64,000 nucleotides of DNA from assembly GCA_019925095.2 (NCBI GenBank), contig CM034392.1, positions 10,993,887 through 11,057,886 on the forward strand, given 5' to 3'. This DNA is from Dendrolimus kikuchii. Its lineage: Eukaryota; Arthropoda; Insecta; Lepidoptera; Lasiocampidae. Positions 54,147-64,000 of this stretch are shown piece by piece. Position 1 is the stretch's first letter; each line of letters opens with the position of its first letter. A program made the translations under genes and the position numbers. A model generated the notes under the pieces. The model was not told the origin of the DNA and did no database searches. It saw nothing but the letters and a program-made list of their open reading frames with translations.

Positions 54147-54376
54147 TAGCTGGCATACCCTTAGAAACCGGATCCACCCGCACATAAAAGCCGGAGAGGC
54201 CTCGAGGTGAAACCCGAGGTAGCCGGAGAGATCCAGATCTCCGGCTATCCAATGGTCGGGCCAGCCCTTAAAGAGGCCGGCCGTCGTCTGTCTGGGTTGG
54301 AGTTGAATGCGCGAGCGGACCCACAGCCCGGACAAAAGACGCTCGAGGATCTTATATTATTAGCTGGCATACCCTT
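54147..54376. mobile_element. GC-rich 198-bp insertion flanked by 16-bp direct repeats
   Basis: TAGCTGGCATACCCTT is perfectly repeated at 54147-54162 and 54361-54376, the form of a target-site duplication from target-primed retrotransposition. The 198 bp between (54163-54360) is much GC-richer than the region and one plus frame stays open through most of it (PMVGPALKEAGRRLSGLELN). No poly-A tail is visible. It could be an internal fragment of a GC-rich non-LTR element or a retroposed gene piece. Confidence 0.65.
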
Positions 54377-54379
54377 CAC

Positions 54380-55115
54380 ATATTTGACCTAAGTAGTTTG
54401 GGAGGTTTCTTTTCAATGTTTTCTTCACCGGTAGGCGGAAGACGCCTTAGGCGATCCATGCCTTTGTCAAGATTCTAAACTATGTCCTTAAGTAACAACG
54501 TAAGCGAAGAAAAAATCTATTCATGCCTTCTGGTTGATTAGATATGCCCAAGAAATGCTAGTTTGGTTTGATAAATTGATATACATGTCAATGATTACTA
54601 TCATACATAAAGGTGACGTTTATAGGAGCTAAGCTATCATAATACATATCTAGTCCAGATAACCTTTTTGTAATAAATATTTATATATTGATGTACACAC
54701 ATACTTACACATGTACATATAAATAAATATTTGTACTCGTTTCAGCAATATTGCTGAAAATAAAAATTGTTGTAGATTGTATAGGCATTATCTCACGAAA
54801 GAAGTCCCGCAGACGACTGGGCGCTGCAATCGTGCAACTTCGATCATTTAAATGTTAAAAAAATAAAACAAATTTAAATATATCCCGATTTAATAGGAGA
54901 TACCAATTAATAAATATAATAGTAATGCAATGTAACATTTACATTAAAACACATGATAAAAATAACATTACGTGGCTAGGCTAGGCTGATCTGTGCAATT
55001 AATTCCATTTTTGCCTTCGTCTTATTTCGTGAGATAGAGTTTACCTATATTTGACAATTATTTGATTGTATAATTTAGATCCTCCAATCGACAATCAAAT
55101 ATAACTATTGAAATA
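54380..55115. other. AT-rich sequence
   Basis: No feature seen. Confidence 0.4.
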
Positions 55116-55119
55116 TTAA

Positions 55120-55350
55120 TCGGGCTGAATCAATCCGCGACCCCCTTGCCGTTGTAAGAACGGAGAGTTCATTATTTATGAATATTAGTCCATTTTTATT
55201 TAGTCAAAAAAGCGAGGAGCGACGTATGGCCAGCCGAGCGCCCGCCTGCAATTAACGAACGCAACCCTGTAATTATGGTCAGTAAATTTCTGGATGCGAC
55301 CCGGCTCCGTCTGCAGCTATATTGTTCTATCTCGCCGGATTATTATTGAA
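55120..55350. promoter_or_regulatory. Homeodomain-site-rich island, candidate enhancer
   Basis: GCCTGCAATTAACGAACG, CCCTGTAATTATGG (55265-55278, identical to 38540-38553), ATTATTTATGAATATTAG, plus GGCCAGCCGAGCGCCCGCC. Unique and noncoding. Confidence 0.4.
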
Positions 55351-56808
55351 GATTAGCTAAGAGAAGACATTGCTGCAAAGATGAGTCACATATATCAAAT
55401 ATACTTTCACACCCAGAGGGTAACAATTTTCTAATTGAGATTTTTGTTACTTTAAGGCTGCGGATTCAATTGGCAAATAGTCTGTACTTGATTGTCTGGT
55501 TCCCAAATACCTTTCATAGAGGTAAACAGTTTATACAAGGCGGACAGTATACTGGACATACATATATCAAGTATACCTTGTTTTTTCTTACGAGATAAAT
55601 TATGAATACAATTTTAGTTAAATTATGTGTTCAGATAGTAATTTATAGAATTTAAAACATTTTTCTACTTTCATAATATCTAACTTTACAAAGTCGTGTA
55701 TCCCACATGACTATACGCTAATCAAATTGGTGGAATTTGATAGCAAGTTTTAATATATGTAGGGCTACCTATAAAATTATGCAGTGAAATTAAGAAGAGA
55801 AAAAAACAAGAGCTGGCCGTCATATATGTAGGTAACTAGGGGTTGAATTTTTTCTGTGTACATAGTTGCATCATGCAATAGTCAGATCTTAGAAACATAG
55901 CAATGTTCCTTAATTACTTTTTAATGAAGTGGAATTAGCTCCAAGGTCGAGAAAATTGTATCCTAACTTTTAAACTATCGAGTGGAAAATTCAGAAATTA
56001 AATTGATTTAAGATAAATATGAGTTCTTTTCCATTACGTTTTTTCTGGTTTCATAATCAAATAAAGTAAGCACTTACCCATTTTTTTCAAAACTGATTTA
56101 CTACGGATCTTTATAATACTTACTTTAAGTAAAATGGTCATAAATTAGCACCAATTTCATAGTTATTACTTTACGATTAAATAAAAACAGAGACTCCCCT
56201 CCAAACATTAGGGTGCTTGCTAAAAGTCGAAAATTTCTTTACACCGCTACAATAGACAAAGCATAAAAGAACACAAACTTTTAAACTTAATTACATGTGG
56301 GCTCTATCTTCGATGGCATCGCGGCGCAGTGACTCGTAATAGAGTTTCCTATTTAATAATTTAAGACGGGGACTGCTGTATATTCAATATTCATAAAAAA
56401 ATATATATGATAATTATAGGCTTTCGACACGTTACCTCAATACACGGACATCCTTCGTAAATTTCGAAATGAATGAAACATGTAACACATCAAATTCTTT
56501 TCATAACAGGAAATAAGTATCAATCTCGAAATTCGAAGCATGATGATCTCTGACCCCTATTCATTCACAATTAGACTCATGTCGTGACACATTGAGCGTT
56601 GTCGTTGTCGTGTTTGGCCGTGATTCCAAGACACAATGGGATTCCCGTCATGACTCGGCAGAATTTGGGCCATTCATATAGCGCCTCTTACTAATGACCA
56701 TACATATTTTAAATAACTAGCAAAGATAATATTTAAGTTATAACTATGTCCAACAGTTTATCAATTTATAAACAATACCTAATAAGGGAAGGAATACAAC
56801 TAAAAATA
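55351..56808. other. AT-rich sequence, no gene seen
   Basis: 56560-56690 is somewhat GC-richer (GTGTTTGGCCGTGATTCC) without any recognised signal. The remainder is featureless. Confidence 0.35.
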
Positions 56809-56811
56809 CTC

Positions 56812-56925
56812 CCCTTAGAGAGCGACTGCACATTGGTAACATCTTTGGTGTTACAAATGTCCATAGGCGATGGTTAACGCTTTCTATCAGGTGGGCCGTG
56901 TCTCTGTCTGCTGCTATACAATGGT
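56812..56925 (+). repeat. Rep-A copy 9 (3' third)
   Basis: CTTAGAGAGCGACTGCACATT to CAGGTGGGCCGTGTCTCTGT. Only the tail portion of the family, 5'-truncated. Confidence 0.7.
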
Positions 56926-56999
56926 AGGTATACGTAGTGTATTAAATAAAGGTATACATTTTTTAAAATCTAAGTTAACAGTTAATGGAAATATGATCT

Positions 57000-57105
57000 T
57001 TTAAAATAGTACAAACTGTGATTTCCAAGTAGTCCCGAATATAATAAGTGTCTTATTATATTCTTTGTATTGGTGTACAATAAAGAGTTATCTATCTATC
57101 TATCT
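57000..57105 (+). repeat. Rep-B tail with (ATCT)n
   Basis: TTGGTGTACAATAAAGAGTT then ATCTATCTATCTATC. The end of a LINE-type tail. Confidence 0.5.
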
Positions 57106-57239
57106 TATGTATTGGGTAACCCTAACTAGTAACAACCGATTGTGAATAAATTAAAACTAGCGAAAATGTGCTCTTCAAATAAATCATTTTCTTTCTCTAT
57201 TTACAAATACTTTTAACTTCGAAGTTAAGGTAAATAGTC

Positions 57240-57372
57240 CTTTTTTGGATAATCGGTTAGTGAAAGTGACACGTCTCTAGATATACTAATAGGCGTAAGA
57301 GATAGCATAAATTTCCACCTTATTTTGACATCCACCCTTGTTTACTTGTTTAGGCCCCCTGATCTAATAATA
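57240..57372. mobile_element. MITE fragment, relative of 8264-8412
   Basis: GACACGTCTCTAGATATACT matches the interior of the 8.3-kb copy, and TTTAGGCCCCCTGATC is its inverted end. Confidence 0.45.
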
Positions 57373-57429
57373 TGAACTTAAAATATATAATTTAACAATA
57401 CTGTTTAATCTAATAAAAGTAAAAAGTAC

Positions 57430-57580
57430 CAAAGTAAGTATCGGCTCACCACGATGGCGACCTGCGACCCACAATTTGCATACAATGTTTTAGTGAGTGG
57501 GCGATGCGCGCGCGCATTCTTCGCTCTGGTACGCTCTCGCCTCGAGCTATCACTGTACATGATAGCGACTATTGATATGT
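57430..57580. promoter_or_regulatory. CpG island with exon-like signals on both strands
   Basis: Plus strand: ATG at 57454, MATCDPQFAYNVL, then TTA/GTGAGT in phase 0. Minus strand: GAGCGAAGAATGCG (the same 12 bases before and over the ATG as exon 1B) leads through about 22 codons to ATCGTG/GTGAGC just below 57450, in phase 2. Either could be a first exon; the minus reading would be a further promoter of the same gene but the phase fits only a noncoding or uORF exon. CpG-rich core GCGATGCGCGCGCGCATTC. Confidence 0.3.
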
Positions 57581-57581
57581 A

Positions 57582-57880
57582 ATCTCATGTTTTAGGATGT
57601 GACCTAATATGAATGTCAGCGCATACCGTTGCAAATTAAATAAAAAACTATGTTAGGAGAATTTCTCCACGCATTGTAGTGCCGGGCAGTTGTACCACAA
57701 CGTTAAATTTACGTGCTTAATGATAATACTTTATTTTTGATAGCCACATATTAATTGCTGTAAATTATTTGTCTGGAAAACGTATATATTAAAAATAATA
57801 ATCTATACATAAGTAATACAGTATTTATCTTGTGGTGTAAATTAAACATGATACTTAACTATGTTACATTTGATAGATTT
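57582..57880. other. AT-rich sequence
   Basis: No feature seen. Confidence 0.35.
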
Positions 57881-57881
57881 T

Positions 57882-58018
57882 TTTTAAATTGCTGAAGCAT
57901 AGCAGACAGGGTGCAACCCAACTGTGATGGAAAGTTGTTACCGTCGCCTATGGACATTAGCAATACCAGAGGTCTTGCCAATGTCCTGCCGACCTTGAGG
58001 AATAAACTGGAACATGGG
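57882..58018 (-). repeat. Rep-A copy 10 (3' part, old)
   Basis: T-rich stretch, GCATAGCAGACAGGGTGCAA, GTTACCGTCGCCTATGGACA, ending near GACCTTGAGGAATAAACTGG. Diverged. Confidence 0.6.
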
Positions 58019-58309
58019 ACTAGAGATAGATTGTTTTTATCGATATCATCAAAATAAAATACATCTTTGAAACTAAAATGTGGTACAATATATTCAATTT
58101 CTCTACAAAAAACAATGTTTTAGTTGTATGAAGAACTTCTAAAATCGCAATTTCTATAACACATATTAATATTAATCTATATAGTATATATACTTCCCAC
58201 AATCCAAGTGTTCATGGTAACAGCTTTATTTCTGATCTATTTTATTGGCTCCATGATTTCCAGTTCGCTTGAAACGGGCAAACATTTGCATAAAAAAGCC
58301 ATGACTATT

Positions 58310-58460
58310 TTCATTTCACAGCGATGTTCTCATCGTGCAGAGGGTTATAGAGAATGTTGAGTGGGGTTCGGCGCAAGTTGACCGCATTACGAGCGCGACA
58401 AAGCGGGCCGCACCCCCAGGGACTATTTATCAAATGATCATTTGATTTTCTTGTGTTTGA
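58310..58460. promoter_or_regulatory. Unique island with 18-bp palindrome
   Basis: GACCGCATTACGAGCGCGAC, GGGCCGCACCCCCAGGGAC, then the perfect palindrome ATCAAATGATCATTTGAT (58429-58446), which contains two E-box-like CANNTG words (CAAATG, CATTTG). Noncoding. Enhancer role inferred. Confidence 0.35.
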
Positions 58461-58850
58461 TCACTGAGCACATTACAATTTGCAACAGCCACTACTCATT
58501 TGGATGTAGGTTCACTTGATTATTTAGGTTTATTCAAGTCCGTAACTTAAAAAAAAAACAATAAAAACTATGCCAGCGAGAGTCATATTCCATTCGACTA
58601 ACGATGGTGAAATATCTGTAGTCTCTAAAATTTAGTTTGAGCTACAGACTCGGGGCCTTTATAGGTATATTAATCTCGGAAAAAACTGATATTCTTAAAA
58701 CATCCTATATACGTCGGTGCCGGTAGATCGCGACGTATCTACTTATCCACCACGATTAAATAGCAGATGTCTTAAGATATGTCTTAGAATGGCCAGGTAA
58801 AAAACACTTATAACAAATGTGTATGTCTGAAGAGATTAATGAAAGTAGAT
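58461..58850. other. AT-rich sequence
   Basis: No feature seen. Confidence 0.35.
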
Positions 58851-58852
58851 TT

Positions 58853-59165
58853 TCATCCGTGCAGGAACGGAAAAAGAATACAATTTCTTGCGGCCAGGCG
58901 GCCTGTCGTAAGAGGCGACAAAACAACCAACAGCCAGCTGGTAGGGCATTTGCCCGATTGGATGGCTACCACTCCTGCTCTAAAGTATGTCGCCATAACA
59001 ACCTTGAGTTCTGTTCCGGCATTAGTGACCAGGTTCCAGTCTCCCCTAAGAGAGCAGCAGCGCATTTGAAGCACCTTTGGTGTTGCAAATGTCCATAGGC
59101 GATGGTAACCGCATTTCATCAAGTGTGCCGTCTGCCTGTATGTTGAACTCCTGCAATAAAAAAAA
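58853..59165 (+). repeat. Rep-A copy 11 (full length)
   Basis: CATCCGTGCAGGAACGGAAA to GAACTCCTGCAATAAAAAAA, the complete family unit with a short A tail. Confidence 0.85.
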
Positions 59166-59204
59166 GTGAAAAAAAGAAGTATGTTAAGATCATAGCAAGT
59201 GAAA

Positions 59205-59262
59205 GTCCATCCTCTCTGCCTACCCCTAATGGGAAACAGGTGTTATAATATGTATATACTCG
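59205..59262 (+). mobile_element. RTE-type LINE tail
   Basis: CTCTGCCTACCCCTAATGGG-AAACAGGTGTTATAATATG(TATA), same family as 32390-32445. Confidence 0.5.
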
Positions 59263-59565
59263 TGTGTAGTAAGTAAATTGCAGGTGAGTGATGTCATTAA
59301 TTAATTAAGATTTTACAATATACAGGGGTCTAATGTTGTGTGTCACTCTTTACTAGATCACGATAACGTGGAAAATGTAACACGTAACTAAAATTGAACT
59401 AAAAGGATTATCTCAATTGCTTTGGGATTAGGACCTCTACTGGTGTGATGGTGTGAACATTCCATACACAACCTTCATACTAACTTGTGAAAATAACAAC
59501 ATTGGAAAAATAAGAATTTATAATCTATTACATACTAGGACGAGTTATTCTACTCAACACCACAC
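59263..59565. other. AT-rich sequence
   Basis: No feature seen. Confidence 0.35.
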
Positions 59566-59569
59566 ATAC

Positions 59570-59885
59570 TTTCAAAGTATCTGCGATACTAAAAATCGAA
59601 CTTCAAGCCGTCGACCCACTCCTGGCAAGTACACCACTCGACCCCATGGGCCGACATCTCGCACCCTCGCCCTCTCAACTGAGGATACGTCTTATAAAAT
59701 ACGATCTGTTTTGATTGTGGCCCGGGGCACAAATCAATTAGGCCTCCCCTCGGCCTCCCCTGGCCCCCCGCGGCGCCACCGCCACAACACACGAACCAGT
59801 GGCACGTTTTATGACACATCTCACAACGAACCGAAAAGCGATTCATTAACATTCACAGACTTTATTAGGATCAATTGACTTAAAT
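59570..59885. promoter_or_regulatory. GC-rich unique island, candidate enhancer
   Basis: GGCCTCCCCTCGGCCTCCCC, CGCGGCGCCACCGCCAC, with GGCACGTTTTATGACAC (posterior-Hox-like TTTTATGAC) and TCTTATAAAATACG. Opposing 87- and 141-codon frames span it with no start, splice or domain support. Confidence 0.3.
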
Positions 59886-60525
59886 CATTTCCACTTTTGC
59901 TGACACGTAGTAATTGGTGATTGCGTCTCTTAATTTTCTAAATTTTAGTCGATTGAATTTACTTCTTGCAGATTTTATGAAAGGATTACGATGAAAAGTT
60001 TATTATACTTAGTAGCTCAACAATCAAAGCTTGCATTATAATAAATTATATCGTCCTATGAATATTCAACTAGGCACCAGCCCTCTGCATTTTAGAGGAT
60101 CAGATATACCATCTACGTTTATCCAAACTTAGTTGATGATAGATTCACAGATCAATAATTGAAATGTGTTGGTTTCCTTGCGATGATTCCCTTATATATT
60201 TTAAAAATAAGCATAGATATTATACTGAAGTATATATACACGCTGCCTACTATAAGATGAAAGTTAGAGTGCTTGCTAAATCATATTGACCAATACAAAA
60301 ATAAGTAATTTTGTTGTTTTTGTCATGTCATCATAATCATATATAGAGATAATGATACATTATAAGCATTATTAATTATAATTAAAATTATAAATTGATA
60401 CGTTTATCGAAAACAATGTACCATTTATACTTTTTAATATAAAATCGATCGTAAGTCAATAAGTTAGATAGCGTGCAACAACATTAGGCGTATCGATTTA
60501 CTATTAATCTTCCACTTAATATAGA
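59886..60525. other. AT-rich sequence, no gene seen
   Basis: No supported feature. Confidence 0.4.
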
Positions 60526-60529
60526 ATCT

Positions 60530-60970
60530 AATATAGAAAATAATGACGTAATAGAGGCCGCCGGCGACAGGGTCGTTTCCCACGCCGAGGCCGCTGGTCC
60601 GAACAAATTTTATTTCTTTAAGATGAAAATAAATTAAATTTTGGTAATCAGACGCCGACCGACTCCTTAGCCGTTTCTTCGCGATATTTCTAAAAGCTAT
60701 TACAAATACATTTATATTACCACACAAAAAGGCTCTCGGGCAATTTTCGCCACATAATGAGGCCATTATGGGGAATTTTGTTATACCAACATAATAACGC
60801 CGCCCTTTATTCCACCGGTCCCGTCCGAAAGGTCTTCGTGTCTTAAAGGACAATAATATTATTCCAGACTTGATGAGATTTTCGTGCCAAAAATTCAAGA
60901 CTAAATTGCCATCATTACGTATTTAACCAAGAGGATTAAGACAAAGCGGACACCCGGGTCGTTCGTCTTA
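60530..60970. promoter_or_regulatory. Large unique island, candidate conserved regulatory element
   Basis: About 440 bp of non-repetitive sequence mixing GC blocks (GAGGCCGCCGGCGACAGG, CACCGGTCCCGTCCGAAAGG) with AT cores. GCCATTAT (60762-60769) fits the PHO consensus and CACATAATGAGGCCATTATG is quasi-symmetric. A 144-codon minus-strand frame crosses it but has low-complexity ends and no splice support. Confidence 0.35.
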
Positions 60971-61288
60971 AAACGCTTGCAAGAAAACTGGACACCATAA
61001 AAACGCTACAGTTACAAAAAATAAAATAAGAATGTATATGAAATAATTAAAGTAGGTAGTAAGGTACGAGTAGATTTTTATAGCGTAAACGTAGTCATTT
61101 CACTTAATTAACTTATTATTTTATTGCAGTTCCGAGTAGGACATTTTTCTCATAACCAATTGGTTACTTGATATACCTACTAGTAACACAATTCTAGAAT
61201 AGAATATTCTATTTCTAATCTCACCGTAATAATTTATATACAGTACTTACTGTATATGTATACTTATACATAGCACAAATATCAAATT
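60971..61288. other. AT-rich sequence
   Basis: No feature seen. Confidence 0.4.
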
Positions 61289-61290
61289 TC

Positions 61291-61462
61291 GGACCGATTT
61301 TTCAATCATCAGATAAAAGTCATCGATCGAATAAATTATAACCTGACTAAATTCAAAAGTGAAACAATTCAACTGTTTATTTATGCAACTGTCATTTTCA
61401 ATTTTCCCGTGTTGTGTTTTATTCTGTAGAATAATTTTTGTCTCATGATTGAAAAATTGGCC
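61291..61462. mobile_element. MITE, 172 bp
   Basis: GGACCGATTTTTCAATCATC on the left and, inverted on the right, GGCCAATTTTTCAATCATG-AGACAAAA. The left end also starts the repeat at about 8893. Confidence 0.65.
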
Positions 61463-62430
61463 CTTAATAAAATAGCATTCGTTTGTAAAAAGTTAGTCGC
61501 TATTTGTGATGATGACCAATACTTATAAACATATTGCCTATCAATAAATTAAAAGTCAAACAATTTTTTACGGATTCTAAATTCGAAGGCTGATACAGCT
61601 CTTAAGATACGGTTTACAACTACTAAAATATTGTTATGGTTTCACTTTCACAATAATTTTGTAAACTAAAAACAATTACCTATAAAAATTAAAGTACCAG
61701 GCTATCATTCGTCATATATAAATTTTATTTAAAGATATAAATCCTAATTTTAGTTGCTATTGAAACAATTAAAATATATAAATACATATGTATGACTTGG
61801 TTAGAATTGTAACGTCATAACTTGATATACTTGCACAAAATCAGGAACCCAGTCTATGACTTTTACAACATGATAAAAAATGTTTCCGTTGACTTAATAA
61901 AAATAATAAGAAGAATAAAACTTTACTTAACTTTTGTTTGGAAAGTTAAAGAAAGTTTGTGAATAAAATTACTGATCAACAACATTGAATTGTATTGGTT
62001 GAAAGGCTCAGACCTGAAAGGATACGTCGCGCGCCGTTATTTAATGACTAAGAGTTGGTTGATTCAACCAAATTAAAAGACTGAAATGAACTGTATATTA
62101 TTAGTTTTATCGAACGAGGTCTGTATAACTTTGGTATTGTTACAGCATCCTGCGTCTACGCAAGGGCGAAAGACGAGCTGACTGTAATAGCGCTATCGTG
62201 AGCTGTCCATTAAAACGTCACCGCGCGCGCACCCGATCTGCAGCATCCACAACTATAGATCACGCTTAATCCATCCTACCCTTCTATTATATACTAACTA
62301 CAGCGCACGCTTACTTTATTGTCAGGATGATGTTTTCAGCCTTGTTCATGTCTAAGCACCAATCATGAGATATTACTTCTGATTAAATAAGTGATAGCAG
62401 ATTTCAACCAGTTATTCAAGTGAAATATAA
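61463..62430. other. AT-rich, with a small GC-rich patch
   Basis: 62140-62260 (AAGGGCGAAAGACGAGCTG, CGTCACCGCGCGCGCACCCG) is GC-rich with no recognised signal. Otherwise featureless. Confidence 0.35.
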
Positions 62431-62431
62431 A

Positions 62432-62485
62432 AGTTATTTTTTTTGTATAAACAAAAAAAATAACTGTTGCATATAAATGCAACAG
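62432..62485. other. Two abutting perfect hairpins with identical ATAA loops
   Basis: Hairpin 1: AGTTATTTTTTTTGT (62432-62446), ATAA, exact inverse (62451-62465). Hairpin 2: CTGTTGCAT (62464-62472), ATAA, exact inverse ATGCAACAG (62477-62485). They share the two bases CT. Confidence 0.9.
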
Positions 62486-62489
62486 CGTC

Positions 62490-63855
62490 ATCGTCGTTAT
62501 TAACCCGTTGATGTTCAATTTCGGATATAACCCTCTCTCAAACCAAGCCAAAACCAATTTTCGTTTTATCATATCCAATTCTTGCTAGCAACCTCACCTG
62601 GACAAGCATTTACAATTAGTACATGTTCTAATGCTTATACTTCTACAAGTGTGACATTTTATGCGAGAGAAGCACCAGAGGGTTCATTACTATTATTAGG
62701 CATAAACCTTAAACATACAAATACACAATATAATTTAAAAACATTAATACTAAACAGTAATAAGAAATAAGTTATGTCTTATCACTACCTACTTTAGTGA
62801 CAACAGAAAAATATAGGTGAATTCATACTAAATGTCAAATCCAAAATATGTACATATAAAAGAAAAAGAGTATTCAATATGATAAAAAGTCTCAATCTCT
62901 GAGCTAGACTGATATACCTAGTTTATTTTTATTGAAATTAATTTAATTTAAGATTTTCAAGCAAGGGCATGTCTAGACAGAAGATAAAAATAGAATATAG
63001 ACACTTTAAGACAGCGGAAGGTTTTACCCGTTGTAGGGATCAACTTTCCCCTGCTCGCCCACTTATTCAATAAAATTCTTGTAATTTGCGATTTTGTACA
63101 ATTTACGAGATATGTATTGCAATTTACGAGCAGCGGACAAGAGGACGAACCAACGATCTTTTGAGTCCAGGTAAAGCTATATATTCCACAAATTACCTGC
63201 CAATTATATAACATTACGCTTTGTACAATATCAAAAAAGTTTCAATAAACTGCATCACATTGTTTTTGTATTCTATGTAGGTATATTTTAGACAGATGTA
63301 TTTTATAATTTCTTAATTATTATGATTTTATGAAATACTTATCCACACATGTACAGGTACCTAAATATGATAGTCGCTTTGTTTCTTCACGGCCTTAGGA
63401 ATGAACCAAGCGAGTAGGTGCCTATTATGAAGTTGTTTGATGGAGATCAAAAGCTTACATGAGCGAAGCACCTAGTCTAATGCAAAACATCAATGTAGAT
63501 AAACAAAAAACATAAGTAGGTACTGAGAAATTTGTAGATCAATTATAAATTCACTTAATTTTTTCGGGGTACGCACTGCACTGCACTGCAAGAGTGGAAT
63601 AATTTTCCGGAGTGTATTTTTTCCTAACAAATACAATGTTGAAGTTTTCAACTCACGAGTGAATAGGTAGGTATCGTCTAGGCAAACGTGCTCCATCCTA
63701 GACCGTATCATCACTCAACATCAGGTGAGACAGTGGTCAAACGTAAACTTATACATCTATTAAAAAATCTTTTTTATCTAAAGTATGAAGGAAACTCAAT
63801 TTCTTTCCTTTATAACTTACGAACTTGATTAAATTTCTGATGGTATAATTGTTTG
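62490..63855. other. AT-rich sequence, no gene seen
   Basis: 62582-62770 is an open frame without an ATG start and with no domain. GCACTGCACTGCACTGCA at 63570-63588 is a short tandem repeat. No other feature. Confidence 0.35.
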
Positions 63856-63859
63856 CAAA

Positions 63860-64000
63860 TTACTACACGATAATATAATGTGGCCCGTGTGCAATAAATT
63901 GCACGTAATTTAATGCGGAGTGGACGAGAATTGATCGTCGCGAGCGCACGTCGTGGCCTCGCGAAGTAAGCACGCATGCATAAAATAAATATTTCATAAA
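63860..64000. promoter_or_regulatory. Unique island at the window edge
   Basis: GTGTGCAATAAATTGCACGT is a near-palindrome around a Hox/caudal-like AATAAATT, followed by GATCGTCGCGAGCGCACGTC. Cut off by the end of the window. Confidence 0.3.

Noticed and set aside
59453..59878. 141-codon plus-strand ORF
   Set aside because: Opposing 87-codon frame in the same GC-rich block; Thr/Ser/Arg-rich composition effect.
60464..60898. 144-codon minus-strand ORF
   Set aside because: No domain, no splice or start support, low-complexity ends; kept only as a noncoding island.
62582..62770. 62-codon ORF (LATSPGQAFT start)
   Set aside because: No ATG at the start, no recognisable domain, no splice signals.
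1..64000. Endogenous viral or bacterial genes
   Set aside because: No capsid, envelope, polymerase or bacterial-type gene was seen beyond the retrotransposon and mariner remnants listed.

Overview
The window looks like intergenic or intronic DNA from a moth or butterfly (Lepidoptera). It is AT-rich, has no long open reading frames, and is packed with repeat types I associate with lepidopteran genomes: Helitrons ending in hairpin-CTAGT, RTE-type non-LTR tails ending in (ATGT)n, a tRNA-derived SINE, a 1287-bp mariner, and many short inverted-repeat elements (MITEs). Almost every ORF of 60-150 codons is chance or lies inside a repeat. Calls were made by eye; no search was run. || Gene content: the best-supported host gene is on the minus strand and only its 5' part is here. 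Two separate short first coding exons, each with a good splice donor in phase 0 and each under a CpG-rich stretch, lie at 42794-42871 (26 codons, starting MNCAYYQQ) and 25890-25943 (18 codons, MITDMYAPLAAPPPNKAI). Between them, at 36870-36917, is a 48-nt exon with strong acceptor and donor, open only in phase 0 (VSIDPVSTDHKDMKIL). The simplest model is one developmental-type gene with alternative promoters, transcribed toward base 1, whose main exons lie outside the window. I do not recognise the gene. Weaker candidate first or untranslated exons are noted near 9.33, 29.67, 41.82 and 57.45 kb. || Layout: 0-12 kb is AT-rich with two copies of a SINE-like repeat (Rep-A), several LINE tails and GC-rich islands at 5.1, 6.1, 9.4 and 10.8 kb. 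12-22 kb is a mobile-element graveyard: RTE fragment, mariner, tRNA-SINE, a Helitron with 118-bp tandem repeats and a nested Rep-A, a pogo-like element, a hAT MITE and further Helitrons. 22-30 kb holds RTE remnants and the 25.9-kb alternative promoter. 31-36 kb is a second repeat cluster containing two more Helitrons. 36-46 kb carries the two other exons of the minus-strand gene. 46-64 kb is mostly AT-rich with Rep-A copies and GC-rich unique islands that look like cis-regulatory elements: two Exd-Hox-type composite sites 1.6 kb apart, paired homeodomain sites, PHO/YY1-like sites and palindromes. || How parts may work together (inference): the islands lie around the alternative promoters and carry homeodomain and Polycomb-type motifs, so the window may be the regulatory landscape of a patterning gene, later expanded by transposons. 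Structural oddities include two abutting perfect hairpins with the same ATAA loop (62432-62485), a 21-bp-stem perfect hairpin (44299-44345) and a GC-rich 198-bp insertion flanked by perfect 16-bp direct repeats (54147-54376).
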